Assembly: GCA_964057225.1 (NCBI GenBank)
Contig: OZ059897.1
Coordinates: 21,700,001 to 21,764,000 of the forward strand
Reading direction: 5' to 3'
DNA: 64,000 nt
Origin: Auanema rhodensis
Taxonomy: Eukaryota; Nematoda; Chromadorea; Rhabditida; Rhabditidae
Below the pieces are notes generated by a model that worked only from the letters and a program-made list of their open reading frames with translations, did no database searches and was not told the origin of the DNA. The position numbers and the translations under genes are program-made. Shown in pieces: positions 25,901 through 39,051 of this stretch. Numbering within the stretch: the first letter of the stretch is position 1; each line of letters begins with the position of its first letter.

Positions 25901-28900
25901 TTTTTAAAATTAGATTCCCCATGTCCATATTAGTCTAAAAACAAATTTTTATTGATGTTGGTGCATGGTAACCATGACTTTAAAATTTACGTGAACTTTA
26001 ATTTATGCTAATTAAATGTACACGTGATGTGCACTTGGTATGTAACTCGCTTCACGTGAAAGATAAAGAGATGCGGTTTTCAAAATTAGATTCCCCATGT
26101 CCATATTAGTCTAAAAACAAATTTTTATTGATATTGGTGCATGGTAACCATGACTTTGAAATTTACGTGAACTTTAATTTATGCTAATTAAATGTACACG
26201 TGATGTTCACTTGGTATGTAACTCGCTTCACGTGAAAGATAAAGAGATGCGGTTTTCAAAATTAGATTCCCCATGTCCATATTAGTCTAAAAACAAATTT
26301 TTATTGATATTGGTGCATGGTAACCATGACTTTGAAATTTACGTGAACTTAAATTTATGCTAATTAAATGTACACGTGATGTGCACTTGGTATGTAACTT
26401 GCTTCACGTGAAAGATAAAGAGATGCGGTTTTCAAAATTAGATTCCCCATGTCCATATTAGTCTAAAAACAAATTTTTATTGATATTGGTGCATGGTAAC
26501 CATGACTTTGAAATTTACGTGAACTTTAATTTATGCTAATTAAATGTACACGTGATGTGCACTTGGTATGTAACTCGCTTCACGTGAAAGATAAAGAGAT
26601 GCGGTTTTCAAAATTAGATTCCCCATGTCCATATTAGTCTAAAAACACATTTTTATTGATATTGGTTCATGGTAACCATGACTTTGAAATTTACGTGAAC
26701 TTAAATTTATGCTAATTAAATGTACACGTGATGTGCACTTGGTATGTAACTTGCTTCACGTGAAAGATAAAGAGATGCGGTTTTCAAAATTAGATTCCCC
26801 ATGTCCATATTAGTCTAAAAACAAATTTTTATTGATATTGGTGCATGGTAACCATGACTTTGAAATTTACGTGAACTTTAATTTATGCTAATTAAATGTA
26901 CACGTGATGTGCACTTGGTATGTAACTCGCTTCACGTGAAAGATAAAGAGATGCGGTTTTCAAAATTAGATTCCCCATCTCCATATTAGTCTAAAAACAA
27001 ATTTTTATTGATATTGGTGCATGGTAACCATGACTTTGAAATTTACGTGAACTTTAATTTATGCTAATTAAATGTACACGTGATGTTCACTTGGTATGTA
27101 ACTCGCTTCACGTGAAAGATAAAGAGATGCGGTTTTCAAAATTAGATTCCCCATGTCCATATTAGTCTAAAAACAAATTTTTATTGATATTGGTGCATGG
27201 TAACCATGACTTTGAAATTTACGTGAACTTAAATTTATGCTAATTAAATGTACACGTGATGTGCACTTGGTATGTAACTTGCTTCACGTGAAAGATGAAG
27301 AGATGCGGTTTTCAAAATTAGATTCCCCATGTCCATATTAGTCTAAAAACAAATTTTTATTGATATTGGTGCATGGTAACCATGACTTTGAAATTTACGT
27401 GAACTTTAATTTATGCTAATTAAATGTACACGTGATGTGCACTTGGTATGTAACTCGCTTCACGTGAAAGATGAAGAGATGCGGTTTTCAAAATTAGATT
27501 CCCCATGTCCATATTAGTCTAAAAACAAATTTTTATTGATATTGGTGCATGGTAACCATGACTTTGAAATTTACGTGAACTTTAATTTATGCTAATTAAT
27601 TGTACACGTGATGTGCACTTGGTATATAACTCGCTTCACGTGAAAGATAAAGAGATGCGGTTTTCAAAATTAGATTCCCCATGTCCATATTAGTCTAAAA
27701 ACAAATTTTTATTGATATTGGTGCATGGTAACCATGACTTTGAAATTTACGTGAACTTTAATTTATGCTAATTAAATGTACACGTGATGTGCACTTGGTA
27801 TATAACTCGCTTCACGTGAAAGATAAAGAGATGCGGTTTTCAAAATTAGATTCTCCATGTCCATATTAGTCTAAACACAAATTTTTATCGATATTGGTGC
27901 ATGGTAACCATGACTTTGAAATTCACGTGAACTTTAATTTATGCTAATTAAATGTACACGTGATGTGCACTTGGTATGTAACTCGCTTCACGTGAAAGAT
28001 AAAGAGATGCGGTTTTCAAAATTAGATTCCCCATGTCCATATTAGTCTAAAAACAAATTTTTATTGATATTGGTTCATGGTAACCATGACTTTGAAATTT
28101 ACGTGAACTTTAATTTATGCTAATTAAATGTACACGTGATGTGCACTTGGTATGTAACTCGCTTCACGTGAAAGATAAAGAGATGCGGTTTTTAAAATTA
28201 GATTCCCCATGTCCATATTAGTCTAAAAACAAATTTTTATTGATATTGGTGCATGGTAACCATGACTTTGAAATTTACGTGAACTTTAATTTATGCTAAT
28301 TAAATGTACACGTGATGTGCGCTTGGTATGTAACTTGCTTCACGTGAAAGATAAAGAGATGCGGTTTTCAAAATTAGATTCCCCATGTACATATTAGTCT
28401 AAAAACACATTTTTATTGATATTGGTTCATGGTAACCATGACTTTGAAATTTACGTGAACTTAAATTTATGCTAATTAAATGTACACGTGATGTGCACTT
28501 GGTATGTAACTTGCTTCACGTGAAAGATAAAGAGATGCGGTTTTCAAAATTAGATTCCCCATGTCCATATTAGTCTAAAAACAAATATTCATTGATATTG
28601 GTTCATGGTAACCATGACTTTGAAATTCACGTGAACTTTAATTTATGCTAATTAAATGTACACGTGATGTGCACTTGGTATGTAACTCGCTTCACGTGAA
28701 AGATGAAGAGATGCGGTTTTCAAAATTAGATTCCCCATGTCCATATTAGTCTAAAAACAAATTTTTATTGATATTGGTTCATGGTAACCATGACTTTGAA
28801 ATTTACGTGAACTTAAATTTATGCTAATTAAATGTACACGTGATGTGCACTTGGTATGTAACTTGCTTCACGTGAAAGATAAAGAGATGCGGTTTTCAAA

Positions 28901-31531
28901 ATTAGATTCTCCATGTCCATATTAGTCTAAACACAAATTTTTATCGATATTGGTGCATGGTAACCATGACTTTGAAATTCACGTGAACTTTAATTTATGC
29001 TAATTAAATGTACACGTGATGTGCACTTGGTATGTAACTCGCTTCACGTGAAAGATAAAGAGATGCGGTTTTCAAAATTAGATTCCCCATGTCCATATTA
29101 GTCTAAAAACAAATTTTTATTGATATTGGTTCATGGTAACCATGACTTTGAAATTTACGTGAACTTTAATTTATGCTAATTAAATGTACACGTGATGTGC
29201 ACTTGGTATGTAACTCGCTTCACGTGAAAGATAAAGAGATGCGGTTTTTAAAATTAGATTCCCCATGTCCATATTAGTCTAAAAACAAATTTTTATTGAT
29301 ATTGGTGCATGGTAACCATGACTTTGAAATTTACGTGAACTTTAATTTATGCTAATTAAATGTACACGTGATGTGCACTTGGTATGTAACTCGCTTCACG
29401 TGAAAGATAAAGAGATGCGGTTTTCAAAATTAGATTCCCCATGTCGATATTAGTCTAAAAACAAATTTTTATTGATATTGGTGCATGGTAACCATGACTT
29501 TGAAATTTACGTGAACTTAAATTTATGCTAATTAAATGTACACGTGATGTGCACTTGGTATGTAACTTGCTTCACGTGAAAGATAAAGAGATGCGGTTTT
29601 CAAAATTAGATTCCCCATGTCCATATTAGTCTAAAAACAAATTTTTATTGATATTGGTGCATGGTAACCATGACTTTGAAATTCACGTGAACTTTAATTT
29701 ATGCTAATTAAATGTACACGTGATGTGCACTTGGTATGTAACTCGCTTCACGTGAAAGATGAAGAGATGCGGTTTTCAAAATTAGATTCCCCATGTCCAT
29801 ATTAGTCTAAAAACAAATTTTTATTGATATTGGTTCATGGTAACCATGACTTTGAAATTTACGTGAACTTTAATTTATGCTAATTAAATGTACACGTGAT
29901 GTGCACTTGGTATGTAACTCGCTTCACGTGAAAGATAAAGAGATGCGGTTTTCAAAATTAGATTCCCCATGTATATATTAGTCTAAAAACAAATTTTTAT
30001 TGATATTGGTGCATGGTAACCATGACTTTGAAATTTACGTGAACTTTAATTTATGCTAATTAAATGTACACGTGATGTGCACTTGGTATGTAACTCGCTT
30101 CACGTGAAAGATAAAGAGATGCGGTTTTCAAAATTAGATTCCCCATGTCCATATTAGTCTAAAAACACATTTTTATTGATATTGGTTCATGGTAACCATG
30201 ACTTTGAAATTTACGTGAACTTAAATTTATGCTAATTAAATGTACACGTGATGTGCACTTGGTATGTAACTTGCTTCACGTGAAAGATAAAGAGATGCGG
30301 TTTTCAAAATTAGATTCCCCATGTCCATATTAGTCTAAAAACAAATTTTTATTGATATTGGTGCATGGTAACCATGACTTTGAAATTTACGTGAACTTTA
30401 ATTTATGCTAATTAAATGTACACGTGATGTGCACTTGGTATGTAACTCGCTTCACGTGAAAGATAAAGAGATGCGGTTTTCAAAATTAGATTCCCCATGT
30501 ATATATTAGTCTAAAAACAAATTTTTATTGATATTGGTGCATGGTAACCATGACTTTGAAATTTACGTGAACTTTAATTTATGCTAATTAAATGTACACG
30601 TGATGTGCACTTGGTATGTAACTCGCTTCACGTGAAAGATAAAGAGATGCGGTTTTCAAAATTAGATTCCCCATGTCCATATTAGTCTAAAAACACATTT
30701 TTATTGATATTGGTTCATGGTAACCATGACTTTGAAATTTACGTGAACTTAAATTTATGCTAATTAAATGTACACGTGATGTGCACTTGGTATGTAACTT
30801 GCTTCACGTGAAAGATAAAGAGATGCGGTTTTCAAAATTAGATTCCCCATGTCCATATTAGTCTAAAAACAAATTTTTATTGATATTGGTGCATGGTAAC
30901 CATGACTTTAAAATTTACGTGAACTTTAATTTATGCTAATTAAATGTACACGTGATGTGCACTTGGTATGTAACTCGCTTCACGTGAAAGATAAAGAGAT
31001 GCGGTTTTCAAAATTAGATTCCCCATGTCCATATTAGTCTAAAAACAAATTTTTATTGATATTGGTGCATGGTAACCATGACTTTGAAATTTACGTGAAC
31101 TTTAATTTATGCTAATTAAATGTACACGTGATGTTCACTTGGTATGTAACTCGCTTCACGTGAAAGATAAAGAGATGCGGTTTCCAAAATTAGATTCCCC
31201 ATGTCCATATTAGTCTAAAAACAAATTTTTATTGATATTGGTGCATGGTAACCATGACTTTGAAATTTACGTGAACTTAAATTTATGCTAATTAAATGTA
31301 CACGTGATGTGCACTTGGTATGTAACTCGCTTCACGTGAAAGATAAGGAGATGCGGTTTTCAAAATTAGATTCCCCATGTCCATATTAGTCTAAAAACAC
31401 ATTTTTATTGATATTGGTTCATGGTAACCATGACTTTGAAATTTACGTGAACTTAAATTTATGCTAATTAAATGTACACGTGATGTGCACTTGGTATGTA
31501 ACTTGCTTCACGTGAAAGATAAAGAGATGCG
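22908..31531 (+). repeat. Monomers 131-179: domain with T100A, C149T and A45C variants
   Basis: After two G64 copies, the ATTAACC/CGCTCCAC/G64 series repeats at a 3-monomer spacing (23260 and 23788). From 25196 onward, linked T100A (ACTTAAATTT), C149T (TAACTTGC) and A45C (AAACACATT) mark copies such as 25196, 25548, 26604, 28364, 30124, 30652 and 31356. A distinctive copy with ATTCTCC, AAACACAAA, T54C and T89C stands at 27836 and 28892, flanked by T64 and TTTTTAAA copies in both places. Single oddities include ACAAATATTC in 28540-28715 and G132T in 26076-26251 and 26956-27131. There is no gene in this stretch. Confidence 0.75.
29948..31003 (+). repeat. Tandem duplication of three monomers (528 bp x 2)
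   Basis: Monomers 171-173 and 174-176 each give a CATGTATATA copy (C26A, C27T), an AAACACATT/ACTTAAA/TAACTTGC copy and a G64 copy. The one difference I saw is a G-to-A change before AAATTT in monomer 176. This is a short, recent duplication. Confidence 0.8.
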
Positions 31532-32059
31532 GTTTTCAAAATTAGATTCCCCATGTCCATATTAGTCTAAAAACAAATTTTTATTGATATTGGTGCATGG
31601 TAACCATGACTTTGAAATTTACGTGAACTTTAATTTATGCTAATTAAATGTACACGTGATGTTCACTTGGTATGTAACTCGCTTCACGTGTAAGATAAAG
31701 AGATGCGGTTTTCAAAATTAGATTCCCCATGTCCATATTAGTCTAAAAACAAATTTTTATTGATATTGGTGCATGGTAACCATGACTTTGAAATTTACGT
31801 GAACTTAAATTTATGCTAATTAAATGTACACGTGATGTGCACTTGGTATGTAACTTGCTTCACGTGAAAGATAAAGAGATGCGGTTTTCAAAATTAGATT
31901 CCCCATGTCCATATTAGTCTAAAAACAAATTTTTATTGATATTGGTGTATGGTAACCATGACTTTGAAATTTACGTGAACTTTAATTTATGCTAATTAAA
32001 TGTACACGTGATGTGCACTTGGTATGTAACTCGCTTCACGTGAAAGATGAAGAGATGCG

Positions 32060-33467
32060 GTTTTCAAAATTAGATTCCCCATGTCCATATTAGTCTAAAA
32101 ACAAATTTTTATTGATATTGGTGCATGGTAACCATGACTTTGAAATTTACGTGAACTTTAATTTATGCTAATTAAATGTACACGTGATGTGCACTTGGTA
32201 TATAACTCGCTTCACGTGAAAGATAAAGAGATGCGGTTTTCAAAATTAGATTCCCCATGTCCATATTAGTCTAAAAACAAATTTTTATTGATATTGGTGC
32301 ATGGTAACCATGACTTTGAAATTTACGTGAACTTTAATTTATGCTAATTAAATGTACACGTGATGTGCACTTGGTATATAACTCGCTTCACGTGAAAGAT
32401 AAAGAGATGCGGTTTTCAAAATTAGATTCTCCATGTCCATATTAGTCTAAACACAAATTTTTATCGATATTGGTGCATGGTAACCATGACTTTGAAATTC
32501 ACGTGAACTTTAATTTATGCTAATTAAATGTACACGTGATGTGCACTTGGTATGTAACTCGCTTCACGTGAAAGATAAAGAGATGCGGTTTTCAAAATTA
32601 GATTCCCCATGTCCATATTAGTCTAAAAACAAATTTTTATTGATATTGGTTCATGGTAACCATGACTTTGAAATTTACGTGAACTTTAATTTATGCTAAT
32701 TAAATGTACACGTGATGTGCACTTGGTATGTAACTCGCTTCACGTGAAAGATGAAGAGATGCGGTTTTCAAAATTAGATTCCCCATGTCCATATTAGTCT
32801 AAAAACAAATTTTTATTGATATTGGTGCATGGTAACCATGACTTTGAAATTTACGTGAACTTTAATTTATGCTAATTAAATGTACACGTGATGTGCACTT
32901 GGTATATAACTCGCTTCACGTGAAAGATAAAGAGATGCGGTTTTCAAAATTAGATTCCCCATGTCCATATTAGTCTAAAAACAAATTTTTATTGATATTG
33001 GTGCATGGTAACCATGACTTTGAAATTTACGTGAACTTTAATTTATGCTAATTAAATGTACACGTGATGTGCACTTGGTATATAACTCGCTTCACGTGAA
33101 AGATAAAGAGATGCGGTTTTCAAAATTAGATTCTCCATGTCCATATTAGTCTAAACACAAATTTTTATCGATATTGGTGCATGGTAACCATGACTTTGAA
33201 ATTCACGTGAACTTTAATTTATGCTAATTAAATGTACACGTGATGTGCACTTGGTATGTAACTCGCTTCACGTGAAAGATAAAGAGATGCGGTTTTCAAA
33301 ATTAGATTCCCCATGTCCATATTAGTCTAAAAACAAATTTTTATTGATATTGGTTCATGGTAACCATGACTTTGAAATTTACGTGAACTTTAATTTATGC
33401 TAATTAAATGTACACGTGATGTGCACTTGGTATGTAACTCGCTTCACGTGAAAGATAAAGAGATGCG
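32060..33467 (+). repeat. Tandem duplication of four monomers (704 bp x 2)
   Basis: Monomers 183-186 and 187-190 each run: two G64 copies with TATATAAC (G143A), one ATTCTCC/AAACACAAA/T54C/T89C copy, and one T64 copy. They differ at the end of the fourth copy (AGATGAAG against AGATAAAG). The same four-copy series exists singly at 27484-28187. Confidence 0.85.
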
Positions 33468-33995
33468 GTTTTTAAAATTAGATTCCCCATGTCCATATTA
33501 GTCTAAAAACAAATTTTTATTGATATTGGTGCATGGTAACCATGACTTTGAAATATACGTGAACTTTAATTTATGCTAATTAAATGTACACGTGATGTGC
33601 GCTTGGTATGTAACTCGCTTCACGTGAAAGATAAAGAGATGCGGTTTTCAAAATTAGATTCCCCATGTATATATTAGTCTAAAAACAAATTTTTATTGAT
33701 ATTGGTGCATGGTAACCATGACTTTGAAATTTACGTGAACTTTAATTTATGCTAATTAAATGTACACGTGATGTGCACTTGGTATGTAACTCGCTTCACG
33801 TGAAAGATAAAGAGATGAGGTTTTCAAAATTAGATTCCCCATGTCCATATTAGTCTAAAAACAAATTTTTATTGATATTCGTTCATGGTAACCATGACTT
33901 TGAAATTTACGTGAATTTTAATTTATGCTAATTAAATGTACACGTGATGTGCACTTGGTATGTAACTCGCTTCACGTGAAAGATAAAGAGATGCG

Positions 33996-34699
33996 GTTTT
34001 TAAAATAAGATTCCCCATGTCCATATTAGTCTAAAAACAAATTTTTATTGATATTGGTGCATGGTAACCATGACTTTGAAATTTACGTGAACTTTAATTT
34101 ATGCTAATTAAATGTACACGTGATGTGCACTTGGTATGTAACTTGCTTCACGTGAAAGATAAAGAGATGCGGTTTACAAAATTAGATTCCCCATGTCCAT
34201 ATTAGTCTAAAAACAAATTTTTATTGATATTGGTGCATGGCAACCATGACTTTGAAATTTACTTGAACTTTAATTTATGCTAATTAAATGTACACGTGAT
34301 GTGCACTTGGTATGTAACTCGCTTCACGTGAAAGATAAAGAGATGCGGTTTTTAAAATAAGATTCCCCATGTCCATATTAGTCTAAAAACAAATTTTTAT
34401 TGATATTGGTGCATGGTAACCATGACTTTGAAATTTACGTGAACTTTAATTTATGCTAATTAAATGTACACGTGATGTGCACTTGGTATGTAACTTGCTT
34501 CACGTGAAAGATAAAGAGATGCGGTTTACAAAATTAGATTCCCCATGTCCATATTAGTCTAAAAACAAATTTTTATTGATATTGGTGCATGGCAACCATG
34601 ACTTTGAAATTTACTTGAACTTTAATTTATGCTAATTAAATGTACACGTGATGTGCACTTGGTATGTAACTCGCTTCACGTGAAAGATAAAAAGATGCG
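33996..34699 (+). repeat. Tandem duplication of a monomer pair (352 bp x 2)
   Basis: Monomers 194-195 and 196-197 each consist of a TTTTTAAAATAAG copy with TAACTTGC, followed by a GTTTACA copy with GGCAACC and ACTTGAAC. The corresponding places at 36988 and 40860 have this pair once. The second pair ends ATAAAAAGATGCGG, matching the single pair elsewhere, while the first ends ATAAAGAGATGCGG. Confidence 0.85.
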
Positions 34700-36635
34700 G
34701 TTTTCAAAATTAGATTCCCCATGTCCATATTAGTCTAAAAACAAATTTTTATTGATATTGGTGCATGGTAACCATGACTTTGAAATTCACGTGAACTTTA
34801 ATTTATGCTAATTAAATGTACACGTAATGTGCACTTGGTATGTAACTCGCTTCACGTGAAAGATGAAGAGATGCGGTTTTCAAAATTAGATTCCCCATGT
34901 CCATATTAGTCTAAAAACAAATTTTTATTGATATTGGTTCATGGTAACCATGACTTTGAAATTTACGTGAACTTTAATTTATGCTAATTAAATGTACACG
35001 TGATGTGCACTTGGTATGTAACTCGCTTCACGTGAAAGATAAAGAGATGCGGTTTTCAAAATTAGATTCCCCATGTATATATTAGTCTAAAAACAAATTT
35101 TTATTGATATTGGTGCATGGTAACCATGACTTTGAAATTTACGTGAACTTTAATTTATGCTAATTAAATGTACACGTGATGTGCACTTGGTATGTAACTC
35201 GCTTCACGTGAAAGATAAAGAGATGCGGTTTTCAAAATTAGATTCCCCATGTCCATATTAGTCTTAAAACAAATTTTTATTGATATTGGTGCATGGTATC
35301 CATGACTTTGAAATTTACGTGAACTTTAATTTATGCTAATTAAATGTACACGTGATGTGCACTTGGTATGTAACTCGCTTCACGTGAAAGATAAAGAGAT
35401 GCGGTTTTCAAAATTAGATTCTCCATGTCCATATTAGTCTACAAACAAATTTTTATTGATATTGGTGCATGGTAACCATGACTTTGAAATTTACGTGAAC
35501 TTTAATTTATGCTAATTAAATGTACACGTGATGTGCACTTGGTATGTAACTCGCTTCACGTGAAAGATAAAAAGATGCGGTTTTCAAAATTAGATTCTCC
35601 ATGTCCATATTAGTCTACAAACAAATTTTTATTGATATTGGTGCATGGTAACCATGACTTTGAAATTTACTTGAACTTTAATTTATGCTAATTAAATGTA
35701 CACGTGATGTGCACTTGGTATGTAACTCGCTTCACGTGAAAGATAAAAAGATGCGGTTTTCAAAATTAGATTCCCCATGTCCATATTAGTCTAAAAACAA
35801 ATTTTTATTGATATTGGTGCATGGCAACCATGACTTTGAAATTTACTTGAACTTTAATTTATGCTAATTAAATGTACACGTGATGTGCACTTGGTATGTA
35901 ACTCGCTTCACGTGAAAGATAAAAAGATGCGGTTTTCAAAATTAGATTCCCCATGTCCATATTAGTCTAAAAACAAATTTTTATTGATATTGGTTCATGG
36001 TAACCATGACTTTGAAATTTACGTGAACTTAAATTTATGCTAATTAAATGTACACGTGATGTGCACTTGGTATGTAACTCGCTTCACGTGAAAGATAAAG
36101 AGATGCGGTTTTCAAAATTAGATTCCCCATGTCCATATTAGTCTAAAAACAAATTTTTATTGATATTGGTTCATGGTAACCATGACTTTGAAATTTACGT
36201 GAACTTTAATTTATGCTAATTAAATGTACACGTGATGTGCACTTGGTATGTAACTCGCTTTACGTGAAAGATAAAGAGATGCGGTTTTCGAAATTAGATT
36301 CCCCATGTCCATATTAGTCTAAAAACAAATTTTTATTGATATTGGTTCATGGTAACCATGACTTTGAAATTTACGTGAACTTTAATTTATGCTAATTAAA
36401 TGTACACGTGATGTGCACTTGGTATGTAACTCGCTTCACGTGAAAGATAAAGAGATGAGGTTTTCAAAATTAGATTCCCCATGTCCATATTAGTCTAAAA
36501 ACAAATTTTTATTGATATTCGTTCATGGTAACCATGACTTTGAAATTTACGTGAACTTTAATTTATGCTAATTAAATGTACACGTGATGTGCACTTGGTA
36601 TGTAACTCGCTTTACGTGAAAGATAAAGAGATGCG

Positions 36636-39051
36636 GTTTTCAAAATTAGATTCCCCATGTATATATTAGTCTAAAAACAAATTTTTATTGATATTGGTGC
36701 ATGGTAACCATGACTTTGAAATTTACGTGAACTTTAATTTATGCTAATTAAATGTACACGTGATGTGCACTTGGTATGTAACTCGCTTCACGTGAAAGAT
36801 AAAGAGATGAGGTTTTCAAAATTAGATTCCCCATGTCCATATTAGTCTAAAAACAAATTTTTATTGATATTCGTTCATGGTAACCATGACTTTGAAATTT
36901 ACGTGAATTTTAATTTATGCTAATTAAATGTACACGTGATGTGCACTTGGTATGTAACTCGCTTCACGTGAAAGATAAAGAGATGCGGTTTTTAAAATAA
37001 GATTCCCCATGTCCATATTAGTCTAAAAACAAATTTTTATTGATATTGGTGCATGGTAACCATGACTTTGAAATTTACGTGAACTTTAATTTATGCTAAT
37101 TAAATGTACACGTGATGTGCACTTGGTATGTAACTTGCTTCACGTGAAAGATAAAGAGATGCGGTTTACAAAATTAGATTCCCCATGTCCATATTAGTCT
37201 AAAAACAAATTTTTATTGATATTGGTGCATGGCAACCATGACTTTGAAATTTACTTGAACTTTAATTTATGCTAATTAAATGTACACGTGATGTGCACTT
37301 GGTATGTAACTCGCTTCACGTGAAAGATAAAAAGATGCGGTTTTCAAAATTAGATTCCCCATGTCCATATTAGTCTAAAAACAAATTTTTATTGATATTG
37401 GTGCATGGTAACCATGACTTTGAAATTCACGTGAACTTTAATTTATGCTAATTAAATGTACACGTAATGTGCACTTGGTATGTAACTCGCTTCACGTGAA
37501 AGATGAAGAGATGCGGTTTTCAAAATTAGATTCCCCATGTCCATATTAGTCTAAAAACAAATTTTTATTGATATTGGTTCATGGTAACCATGACTTTGAA
37601 ATTTACGTGAACTTTGATTTATGCTAATTAAATGTACACGTGATGTGCACTTGGTATGTAACTCGCTTCACGTGAAAGATAAAGAGATGCGGTTTTCAAA
37701 ATTAGATTCCCCATGTATATATTAGTCTAAAAACAAATTTTTATTGATATTGGTGCATGGTAACCATGACTTTGAAATTTACGTGAACTTTAATTTATGC
37801 TAATTAAATGTACACGTGATGTGCACTTGGTATGTAACTCGCTTCACGTGAAAGATAAAGAGATGCGGTTTTCAAAATTAGATTCCCCATGTCCATATTA
37901 GTCTAAAAACAAATTTTTATTGATATTGGTTCATGGTAACCATGACTTTGAAATTTACGTGAACTTCAATTTATGCTAATTAAATGTACACGTGATGTGC
38001 ACTTGGTATGTAACTTGCTTCACGTGAAAGATAAAGAGATGCGGTTTTCAAAATTAGATTCCCCATGTCCATATTAGTCTAAAAACAAATTTTTATTAAT
38101 ATTGGTGCATGGTAACCATGACTTTGAAATTTACGTGAACTTTAATTTATGCTAATTAAATGTACACGTGATGTGCACTTGGTATGTAACTCGCTTCACG
38201 TGAAAGATAAAGAGATGCGGTTTTCAAAATTAGATTCCCCATGTCCATATTAGTCTTAAAACAAATTTTTATTGATATTGGTGCATGGTATCCATGACTT
38301 TGAAATTTACGTGAACTTTAATTTATGCTAATTAAATGTACACGTGATGTGCACTTGGTATGTAACTCGCTTCACGTGAAAGATAAAGAGATGCGGTTTT
38401 CAAAATTAGATTCTCCATGTCCATATTAGTCTACAAACAAATTTTTATTGATATTGGTGCATGGTAACCATGACTTTGAAATTTACGTGAACTTTAATTT
38501 ATGCTAATTAAATGTACACGTGATGTGCACTTGGTATGTAACTCGCTTCACGTGAAAGATAAAAAGATGCGGTTTTCAAAATTAGATTCTCCATGTCCAT
38601 ATTAGTCTACAAACAAATTTTTATTGATATTGGTGCATGGTAACCATGACTTTGAAATTTACTTGAACTTTAATTTATGCTAATTAAATGTACACGTGAT
38701 GTGCACTTGGTATGTAACTCGCTTCACGTGAAAGATAAAAAGATGCGGTTTTCAAAATTAGATTCCCCATGTCCATATTAGTCTAAAAACAAATTTTTAT
38801 TGATATTGGTGCATGGCAACCATGACTTTGAAATTTACTTGAACTTTAATTTATGCTAATTAAATGTACACGTGATGTGCACTTGGTATGTAACTCGCTT
38901 CACGTGAAAGATAAAAAGATGCGGTTTTCAAAATTAGATTCCCCATGTCCATATTAGTCTAAAAACAAATTTTTATTGATATTGGTTCATGGTAACCATG
39001 ACTTTGAAATTTACGTGAACTTAAATTTATGCTAATTAAATGTACACGTGA
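36636..39051 (+). repeat. 14-monomer block, copied at 40508-42923 (offset exactly 22 monomers)
   Basis: Monomers 209-222 and 231-244 carry the same marks one for one: CATGTATATA with a GATGAGG end, ATTCGTTC with GAATTTTA, TTTTTAAAATAAG, GTTTACA/GGCAACC, T89C with G127A, T64, CATGTATATA, TTCAATTT with TAACTTGC, ATTAATATT, TCTTAAAAC/GGTATCC, two ATTCTCC/CTACAAAC copies, GGCAACC/ACTTGAAC, and T100A. They diverge near the end of the last copy (TAACTTGC against TAACTCGC). Isolated differences include TTTGATTT in 37516-37691 and CATGTG in 41388-41563. Confidence 0.9.

Noticed and set aside
28540-28715. Possible foreign insertion because of the ACAAATATTC block
   Set aside because: Length and all flanking positions fit the monomer. 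It is only two nearby substitutions in the T run.
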